Source: Daedaleopsis sinensis (Eukaryota > Basidiomycota > Agaricomycetes > Polyporales > Polyporaceae). From it: a DNA stretch of 64,000 nt. Shown here piece by piece: positions 56,688 through 64,000 of the stretch. The position numbers and the translations under genes are program-made. Under the pieces are notes generated by a model. That model searched no databases. It was given only the letters and a program-made list of their open reading frames with translations, and was not told the DNA's origin. The stretch's first letter is position 1. Every line of letters begins with the position of its first letter. The stretch spans positions 2,790,001 through 2,854,000 of the forward strand of contig CM066305.1 in the NCBI GenBank assembly GCA_033807695.1. Reading direction: 5' to 3'.

Positions 56688-58262
56688 CTACACGTGCGCC
56701 GGGTTATCTTCGGTGGGCTCTGGGACAGTAAACGCTAGCACGATGATGGCAACAGCGATCCAGAAGAACGGCGATTTCATCTACACGGTCCGACATGAGC
56801 TGAGTTCAGAAGCATGAAGAGCTGACGAGGTGACTTGCCCAACTCTGTGCAGTGGAGTAGGCAGTGCCATTATTCGGAGTAGGTGCAGCGTGTGTAGCTT
56901 CTGTAAGACCACGACATTGGATGTGAGCGAGGCGGGGGCAAGAAGGAAAGCATGCGCACCTATGTCCTCGGCCTCCCATATGATGCAAGACGATGGGCTC
57001 TTCTCGTTGAAGATTCCGGTAGCGATGCGAAAGCGATACGGTGCATTGTTCGCAGTGGGCTGACAGTGTGCCTAGGTGCTGTTATGAACGGCGCCGTGAC
57101 GATCGGAAATTGAGGGACGTACAGAAAGTGCGCGAACAGGGGCATCGTCTACAGGAGTGGTGTCAACTTAAGAAGCTATTACGAAAATCCTCTGCACTCA
57201 CTGGGGATAGAGAGGCTGTGGAGCTTGCCTAGAGCGATGTCCCAGATGTCTACACGGCCTGTGCTACTGCCACCTAAAATTGCGTGGCCGCCATGGACGA
57301 ACAGCACCGGCATAGCATACGGTTTCTCAATCGTCTGTTCGAAAGACACCATAGGTTCTGCAGTGCGAGTGCTGTAAACGTCAAAGCCTTTCACCAAATT
57401 TGAAACTGCCAAAAGGGACCCGTCCTCCGACAAGCTGGCACTGGCGCTGGGGGCCATCAGACACGGTTTAGTGTCTCGGAAGGGCAGCGCACGTACATCT
57501 TTCCTTGTAATGACATCGTACGCACACTCATCCAAGTACTCATATCAAACAATCTGAGGTTAGGAAGGTAAGAAGGTCTGGAACGCGTTAATGTGAGAGG
57601 AAAGAACGGACTCACTGGATACCATGATGCATATACGTGACCATGAGGTTACGACGTGCTTCGGTGCCGGTCCAGTGCAGACTAGTTACAAGAACCTGTT
57701 GATGCTTATTTTGCGATGTCATCGGAGGTCTGGGAAGTTTCTTGACGAAGGTGAATCTCTTGTCTAGGTGACCTTAATAGCTGCGTCAGTGGCTTGGGGG
57801 CGTGAAATGGCTCACCTGGATGCCATCGCCACACTTTCAGCTCGTCGAAGGCACCGGACGCAACATAGTCATCCATGATAGCTAGCGCTTCGACCGGGAA
57901 CCGATGAGCCCAGAAACCATTCATTGCCAGCTCGTGCTACTAATATGAGCGAATTCATCGGACCGTAAACGTGCGCACAGCTAACGTACCGCTTCGGAAT
58001 CGATGGTGAGCACCGAGATATTCCCATTCTTGGTCCCAAAAACCACACTCTTCTCTTGAGTTGGGAACCACGCCAGTGACAGGACAGGTGTGTGGCCTGA
58101 AAATTGATGAAGGAGCCGACCGTCCTCTGCAAGCCAGATGCAGACATTGCCATCGAGACCTGCGGTGGCCAGGTAAGTGCCTTGTGAGCTGAAGGAGACT
58201 GCAGTTATCCCAAGAGCGTGACCGTCTGTAAGCACGATTTTCTTCTGATACTTGCGGGCCAT
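56688..58262 (-). CDS. WD40-repeat protein with C-terminal membrane span (one frame break)
   Basis: A beta-propeller scaffold protein of unknown partner. Exon 1 starts MARKYQKKIVLTDGHALGIT and shows clear blades: YLATAGLDGNVCIWLAEDGR, HTPVLSLAWFPTQEKSVVFG, then MDDYVASGAFDELKVWRWHP. Later SLHWTGTEARRNLMVTYMHH, SASLSEDGSLLAVSNLVKGF, FVHGGHAILGGSSTGRVDIW and a final domain DAPVRALS joined by a 51-nt intron to AHCQPTANNAPYRFRIATGI. The last exon, reached by an unusual gc...ag intron, reads MKSPFFWIAVAIIVLAFTVP, a span close to the stop at 56688. At about 57515 the frame needed for the downstream exon does not match the splice phase from HHGIQ; I could not repair it with a normal intron. Either a hidden splice variant or a real one-base lesion. 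Confidence 0.6.
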
Positions 58263-58690
58263 GTCAAAGCTTAGAGCGAGGATGAGAATCGACCGCAAGT
58301 CGGACGCGAAGTTGTGGCTGAGTGCCGAGAATCAGTAAGTGCTGAGCGCTGAGCGCTGAGCGCCGAGTGCTGCCAGTGAGTGGCACAAATGTGACACACG
58401 CGTCGCGTCACTACCCGTTGTAACGTCGACGTCATAGAGCGCTACTCGTGGCCTTTTCCGACTCGATACTCCGAGTCCCTGCTTGAACTTCTCCTTCATG
58501 GATCGTAACTAACACCCTTGTCACACTCGTCCCTTGAACGAACTCATGGTACTTATGCTCAACACTGGAAATTGGGTAAGTTGCTAGTTGTCAGTGCAAG
58601 TTGCTCGCTCACAGCGCAAATAGCAGCTCTCCTTTGTCCTACTAGCTTTGTCCCACTAGCCGTGACGCTGGAGCCTACGCGCGACGGGGC
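58263..58690. promoter_or_regulatory. Divergent intergenic region
   Basis: About 430 bp between the WD40 gene (minus) and the unknown gene to the right (plus). It contains a run of GCTGAGCGCTGAGCGC near 58345-58375. Both promoters must lie here. A short exon ATGGTACTTATGCTCAACAC at about 58547 with a gtaagt donor could be an alternative first exon of the right-hand gene. Confidence 0.4.
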
Positions 58691-59693
58691 ATGAGATGGC
58701 TGCCAGGCGCCATGGACTTCAACCTTCTCATCCACTCACCACATTCCTGCGCCACTCCAACGATATGGCCGCGTTCAGGTATGATGCCTCCACTCAACTC
58801 ACTTCCTCGCGGGTCTCAGTTAGCCAATAGCCAAGCTGTTGTCCTCTTCTCGGAATCAAACGTGAAGCTCAAGTGGAGTCAAGATCGAGCCTCGGGTCAA
58901 GTCGATGATGTTCGTGTAGTGTTCGCGCAGTGCAGCGAAAGCCAATGTGTGTCTGCTTACGTTCGTAGCTCGAGCCTCACTAACACCCTCACAGACTTCG
59001 TTACGGTCTGCAACGAGAAGATCGAACCGATTTCTTTTACCCAGCCAGTCAAACTGCCAGATCCGAGGGTGGTTGTCACCTCCAGCGAGGTACGTGTGAC
59101 TTAGTTTATCTTGCGGTGCACTGAAGTCATTAACGTTCTCTCTGTGCTAGACGGACCTCGAGTTCAAGTTCCGCGACATCAGAGAGCGTGACGATGACTT
59201 CTTCAGCTTCGCGTTCACCGAGGAACTTGCGTTCTGGAAGTTCTCGCGGCTCATCAGCGGGATGAAAGAGGCGGACTATCAGCGTCAGCACGCTGCTGCG
59301 GCCCTCATGCAGGATGTCTTGAGCCGGCTCATCTCCGACGCCGAACAACGAATCCGTGAAAGCGGAAACGAAGGTTGCGCGGAGCATGGCCAGGAACAAG
59401 CCTCGGAGCACGGTCAGGACCAAGCCTCTGAGCCCGGCGAAGACCAAGCCTCTGAGCCCGGCGAGGACCAAGCCTCGGAAGTCAGCGACGCCCACGCCCC
59501 GGAGAACGGCTCTCAGCTCGGTGACGCGCAAGCGCTGGAGCACGGCGAGCAGTTGGGTGACGCCCACGCCCTAGAGCACGGCGAGGAGCCCGGCGACGCC
59601 CACGCCTTGGGGAGCGGCGAAGGGCTCGGCGAGGACCATGTCGCGATCGAGGACCAAGCCTCGCAAGCCGGCGAGGTTCACGGCGAGGCCTAG
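58691..59693 (+). CDS. Unknown protein with acidic 8-residue repeats at the C-terminus
   Basis: Not recognised. The N-terminal folded part reads ANSQAVVLFSESNVKLKWSQ, DDVRVVFAQCSESQCVSAYV, TDFVTVCNEKIEPISFTQPV. A 60-nt intron (gtacgt...ctag) after TSSE leads to TDLEFKFRDIRERDDDFFSF and AFTEELAFWKFSRLISGMKE, a strand plus helix like the proteins at 44, 48.8 and 55 kb. Then a helix (QHAAAALMQDVLSRLISDAE) and low-complexity repeats EHGQEQAS, EPGEDQAS and LEHGEQLGDAHA up to the stop at 59693. The start is uncertain: ATG at 58691, at 58712 (MDFNLLIHSP), or in an upstream exon. Confidence 0.5.
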
Positions 59694-60442
59694 TACGCCA
59701 ACGAAGCTGACACCAACGCCAGGTGATTAGCAGTGGTTCCGAGCGTAGTGACCACCAGTAGACTGTCTTTCTCTCCACGAATGCGATGTATGTTCCGCGA
59801 TACTCCTCCGTGTGTGCGCCTCGGTCCCGATACGCCGTGAGCGCTCATGAGCGCTCCGCTCGGACGTGCGTAGCCGACTCGGAGGGCGCCACAATGCGCG
59901 CATACCGACCTCTCACCTACCACTGCAGCAGCCACGACAGCTGGCCACTGCGACCCTAGGTCTCCTCCACGTCTCTGCCCTCTAACATCTGACGTCGGAG
60001 CTTCCAGTTTGACCTTGATCGCACTCATCGCTGTGGGACTACATTTCAATAACCTTAAACTTTCGACTCTAGCTCGCCCGCATCCTCATTTTGAACATCT
60101 GTATCTACACATATTGTCCCTCCCTCGCCGCAACTCCGGATGCCAGGTTCGACCCTGCTATCCGGGCACAGTTCTGCTCAGCAGGTGCTCCAAAGGGCAT
60201 GTCTCCTCGTAACTCATGCTACGCCGGTGTGGCGTATGGACGCCAAACGACCTTTGTTTCTCCAGGAGTAGAGCAGGTATGTCGTCCTGACCTCTCGTCT
60301 CAGTCCTCCAAGTCACATTCCCTCCTCTTACCACCGACTCAGTATTCTACTGTCAAAACCCCTCCGTTTCGACGCCGTCAGCAAGTCATCTACGACTACG
60401 CTGCTCTACCACACTTCTCTACTCCATAATACAGCCGTCGAT
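59694..60442. other. Intergenic, nothing recognised
   Basis: About 750 bp between two plus-strand genes. Frames are short. It holds the promoter of the gene at 60443. Confidence 0.45.
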
Positions 60443-61551
60443 ATGACCAGCGTCCTTGTAAGCACGTCTTCGAGCCACCTAAAGGCGCCGCTGACGTTCT
60501 ACGTGATGCAGCGCATAAATTCTGCAGGCGACCTCCAGAAATTCGCTCAGAATGCTGAAAGCGATACCACCCTTGCGCCTGCCATCGAGGAGCTTGTCGT
60601 CAATATCGACGGGCCTTTCCCCATTGCCACCTTGCGCCACTGCATCTCGCTGACCCACAACATCCTCGATCTCTTCCTTCAACTCCCAGAGGATTGTCCG
60701 GATGATCTGCTCAATGGGCTCCGCTGTCCGCAACTCGAGTTCCTCCAAACGAACTTGCCGCATCGTCACCTGCTCTCATTCATCAACATCAACACGACTC
60801 TCGTTGAGATCTCGTTGTCGGCCTGTCGTCGTCCGGCAGCGGAGGCATGTCCACTGCGGTTGCTGAATGTACGCCCCTATACTGGTGTGGAATGTCCCAG
60901 TGATTGTGCCCTTGGAGTCGTACACCCCAAGTTGTATCGCCTGACCATGCAAGAGTTGCAAGGCCTCCTGTCGAGTGCCCCCTCTGTTCTGCGAACGCTT
61001 CGCCCGCCCCTCATCGCCCTATCACGTCTCACGCTTGACTTCTCACCCAACGACTACGACATCCTGGAAAGCATTATTCCCGTTGCTCCGCGGTTGGAGA
61101 AATTGAAGTTGTTGGAGAAGCCCCGAGCCACGGTACGTCCGCATCCCATCTTGGTGCGCTTGCACGATCGACTATGCTGACTATATCCCATCAGCGTCGA
61201 CGTGACAGTGCTCGTCGTGCATGGAATCACACCACCGCGTGGGCGGGTAGCCTCCTCAAGCTCGATATGCTTGAAGAAGTGGCCCTTCGCACCGCGTCAG
61301 CGCTGGTAGTCTCACCCGGGACAGCATCCATCGTCCGGGAGAAAAAGACCTTGCTTAGCTGGGTAACGGCAACGCCCCGCAAGGCAAGACCTTCCAAGCG
61401 GTCGTTTGAGCATCCTACACTATTCTCCCTCCGTGTATGGTACCGTTCGCAAGACCCGGACCACGGTATCCTTACGCTCTGGTCCAAGACCTGCGGTGTC
61501 TGGGAGAACATATCTCGCCAGGAAAAGCCTGCCGCAGACACACTATTCTGA
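60443..61551 (+). CDS. Leucine-rich F-box-type protein without visible F-box
   Basis: Two exons with an intron at about 61134-61195. The sequence reads FAQNAESDTTLAPAIEELVV, LRHCISLTHNILDLFLQLPE, GLRCPQLEFLQTNLPHRHLL, LTLDFSPNDYDILESIIPVA and PRLEKLKLLEKPR, which are leucine-rich, F-box-associated-like repeats common in expanded basidiomycete families. The N-terminal F-box itself is not evident in this model and might lie in an upstream exon. After the intron, NHTTAWAGSLLKLDMLEEVA continues to FSLRVWYRSQDPDHGILTLW and the stop. Possible substrate adaptor of an SCF ligase, on family resemblance only. Confidence 0.6.
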
Positions 61552-61965
61552 AAAACGTACGTCGCAATCGTCTCATGCTGGTCTGGCCATGTCAGTGATG
61601 ATTTTCGCTCTAGTCTCTAATCAATGCATGTCGTCGTCGTCTTGAGCGACAACTACCTATCTACCCGCCGTCGCAGCGCCTCGAATCGTACGCGTCCCCA
61701 ACTTGTACTTCGCCCACCCCTTTGCATCGTCTGTGCTTAACGCTTTCCGTTCGTGCCTTCGTAAATGTTCGCGCTTGTGTTGTACATTAGTTCGCAGTCA
61801 TGTCATAATACTTATATACCTCCCATTCTAACTGATAATTGAGAGCGACGGCCTACTACCTATTAGCCGCCCACCTGACGCTCGACGAGCGCTGAGCGCT
61901 TCCACACCCGTAACCTGACCACCACCTTGCATCCCGCCACTCACTCTACTCTGCGCGTCGAATCC
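61552..61965. other. Intergenic, nothing recognised
   Basis: About 410 bp with the 3' flank of the LRR-like gene and the promoter of the SUN-domain gene. A TATATAC-like stretch occurs near 61812. Confidence 0.4.
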
Positions 61966-63041
61966 ATGGTTGGGCATCAAACCGCCCCCGGACAACCAAA
62001 CAAATCGCGTGATCCATATTTCGGAGGGCAGTTCGTCTTTGAGGAGCAAACTCTTGGTGAGTAACAACGCCGCCTGCATATGACTCCACAGCACTCATGG
62101 GCGCAGCTCGAAGGCAGGTACACTTCAAGGAAGAGGCTGGCACGCAATCCCTTGACCCGGCCGCGCCGACCTCGCAATCTTCACCCCCAACATCCCCTGC
62201 TCCAACTTGTCGCGTCAGAGCCCACTCAGACAAGGTTTCAAGAAGCATGTGGCTGCGACCGTACTTTTTTATTCCAGCGGTGGTCCTCCTCATCTCTATC
62301 ATTGTCTTCTCCGCTATGGGCTCTGCACTGGATCAATGTCCCCTCCCTCCGATACTCAAGCGCTACGCCGCTTCACGGTTGCGCCTGTTACGCTCCTTCA
62401 CAGCCACACCCCTGCCCGCCGACCTCGCCACGCGTATCGATGTTGCCGTTCGTACCGCATTGCTCGACCGTTTGGGCACGCGCGACTATGCATTAGCTAT
62501 CGACGGCGCGAGCATCGTGCCTTCGCTCACTTCTGGGCGCACTGCTCACCCATCCAGCTCGCGGCATCCCGCAGAGGTTCTTCTTCGCCCCAACTTGGAT
62601 GGTGGACGCTGCTGGCAACTTCCTACCCCCGGAGGACAGGTCGGCATCGCGCTGCCGGAGATCATCTATCCCTCTCACTTCACAATCGACCATATCCCCT
62701 CGGAGCTCGCAGAAGAACCGGGACAAGCACCACGTCGCCTGAGAGTGTGGGGCGCTCTGGATGGCCGCCTCAACAAGCAACGGTATGATGAATATGTCTC
62801 TACCCATGGAGATTCGACCGCTCTCATGAGTCCCCCCATCACGCAAGGGTACACCTTCGTATCTGTCGCGGACTTTCAATATGCTATCAAGTCGACGCGC
62901 AACGTCCAGACATTTCCGGTATACGACTACGTCAGTAAAATACCCCTCAGTTTTGGTGTCTTCGTCGTGGAGGTGCTAGATAACTGGGGCAGCAACTCTA
63001 CGTGCATCTATCGGATTCGCATACATGGATGTTCTGCGTGA
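61966..63041 (+). CDS. SUN-domain protein (Sad1/UNC-84 family)
   Basis: Two exons. The first, MVGHQTAPGQPNKSRDPYFG, runs to FEEQTLA across a short intron; the second starts LMGAARRQVHFKEEAG. A single span follows (LRPYFFIPAVVLLISIIVFS), then a luminal spacer and the SUN domain: DYALAIDGASIVPSLTS, LDGGRCWQLPTPGGQVGIAL, IIYPSHFTIDHIPSELAEE, RRLRVWGALDG and at the end FPVYDYVSKIPLSFGVFVVE with DNWGSNSTCIYRIRIHGCSA. The terminal Cys-Ile-Tyr-Arg-hydrophobic-Gly pattern is characteristic. Such proteins sit in the inner nuclear membrane and couple to KASH partners in LINC complexes, or in the ER (Slp1/mid-SUN type). With the SUN domain at the C-terminus this is the classic type. At about 340 residues it is short, with almost no coiled coil. 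Confidence 0.85.
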
Positions 63042-63502
63042 ATCTTCGTTTTCCGACCTCACCCTCTTGATTATCCTCGTGAGTCTTCTCTTTATCGCTT
63101 CTGTGGACGTTGCACTTATGCGATCGCGAATACAGAGTCGGAGTGGCGTGAGGAGACGTGCGGGTAGGAACTGTGTGGCAATGAAGTCAATGGTAATTGA
63201 GTTTTTGAGTTTAACGTGAGTTTGTATCTGTCGATGTCAATGCAATTATTGTCCTCTCCTCGAATCTCTTTATGTCTGGCAATGCGTCAAATCGCGGGTA
63301 TGCGAGACGCTATGGCAATGGCGAGAAACACCCTTTGTCACTATCACGCACATCTCCTTGGTCGGCGTCGCTCTCTCGCTCCTCTTCCTCTTCCACACCA
63401 CCTGTACGTCTGCCACCACACGCAAAACAGATATCCTTGCTGCCGGTTGGTGCTCCGTTGGAATAGGAGATATACCCGCTAATTGACTCGCCTCAGGTCA
63501 GC
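63042..63502. other. Intergenic, nothing firm
   Basis: About 460 bp with short frames only. It includes the promoter of the proline-rich gene, and a cctcag acceptor-like site just before its ATG, so an upstream exon is possible. Confidence 0.35.
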
Positions 63503-64000
63503 ATGGATCCACAGCACTCTCACCCCTCAGCGTTCCAGCAGGGACCGCCGCCGCCTGGTAATTTTGCGCCCCCTGCGAACGCGTTCCAGCCGGGACCGCC
63601 GCCGCCTGGTCATTTTGTGCCCCCTGCGAACGTGTTCCAGCCGGGACCGCCGCCGCCTGGTAATTTTGTGCCCCCTGCGAACGCGTTCCAGCCGGGACCG
63701 CCGCCGCCGCCTGGTAATCTTGTGCCCCCTCCGGGACCGCCGCCGCCTGGCCAGTATGTTCCTCCTAGTAACGTACCGTTGACCTCCAACGCGGCCCCTT
63801 CGCATGTTCAAAATGCAAACGGTAACCCCTCGTACTATCTCGGCCCTCAGCAGCAACCATACGGTCCTTCACAGCCGATCGCATTCGGGTACATCAATCC
63901 CGCGCAGGGCGCGTTCTCGTTCTCTAGCCCTCATCAGTCCCAGCAGTACTATGCCCAGCAAGGTCCACCCCCAGGTGCTCCTGCACCTGCCTACGCGTCA
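63503..64000 (+). CDS. Proline-rich repeat protein, cut by window end
   Basis: Open from the ATG at 63503 to the window end with no stop. The N-terminus MDPQHSHPSAFQQGPPPPGN opens four near-identical 17-residue repeats (FQPGPPPPGNFVPPANA), each encoded by a 51-bp unit. Then a Gln/Pro/Tyr-rich low-complexity part (YYLGPQQQPYGPSQPIAFGY; QSQQYYAQQGPPPGAPAPAY). Such regions are found at the N-terminus of RNA-binding, transcription and cytoskeletal proteins in fungi; the functional domain would lie beyond 64000. A preceding exon cannot be excluded. Confidence 0.6.
   Translation, partial: MDPQHSHPSAFQQGPPPPGNFAPPANAFQPGPPPPGHFVPPANVFQPGPPPPGNFVPPANAFQPGPPPPPGNLVPPPGPPPPGQYVPPSNVPLTSNAAPSHVQNANGNPSYYLGPQQQPYGPSQPIAFGYINPAQGAFSFSSPHQSQQYYAQQGPPPGAPAPAYAS

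Overview
The window is nuclear DNA of a filamentous basidiomycete, most likely an Agaricomycete of the wood-decay type. The evidence is many spliced genes with short introns (about 45-80 nt, gtnngt...ag), a mixed gene set on both strands with short intergenic gaps, and basidiomycete-flavoured families: a HET-domain protein, mucin-like single-span proteins, a membrane-anchored GH9 endoglucanase, a Tnp2-type transposase and spherulation-specific family 4. There is no bacterial operon structure and no CRISPR array. All assignments are from reading translations; no searches were run.

Layout. 1-3046 has no supported gene. 3-8 kb carries a Liz1/Dal5-type MFS transporter and a HET-domain protein. 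8.6-15.8 kb is a block of surface proteins on the minus strand: two tandem paralogues (ectodomain, mucin stalk, one membrane span, conserved cytoplasmic tail) and a third mucin-like protein. 15.9-17.5 kb is a patch of fold-back repeats. 18.5-34.6 kb is the housekeeping core: PKA regulatory subunit, a Usa1/HERP-like ubiquitin-like membrane protein, a spherulin-4-like protein, uracil phosphoribosyltransferase, the sulfite reductase flavoprotein subunit, a GH9 endoglucanase and a Gfo/Idh/MocA oxidoreductase. dUTPase follows at 35.2-36 kb.

36.6-42.3 kb is a transposon region: a 42-bp tandem array, a 136-bp tandem array and a long Tnp2-like transposase gene. 42.5-59.7 kb is accessory, poorly conserved territory: a predicted tail-anchored protein, several unknown proteins whose C-terminal parts resemble each other (possible PH-like fold), an HPD-motif protein resembling the NFKBIL1 C-terminus, duplicated GC-rich repeats and a WD40 protein with a C-terminal membrane span. 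60.4-64 kb has an LRR-like protein, a short SUN-domain protein and the start of a proline-rich repeat protein cut by the window end.

The genes do not form one pathway. The metabolic genes (UPRT and dUTPase for pyrimidines, Met10 for sulfur) are independent housekeeping functions. The best candidates for something new are the paralogous surface proteins with an invariant cytoplasmic tail motif, the nested fold-back elements beside them, and the family of small unknown proteins in the 44-60 kb accessory region.
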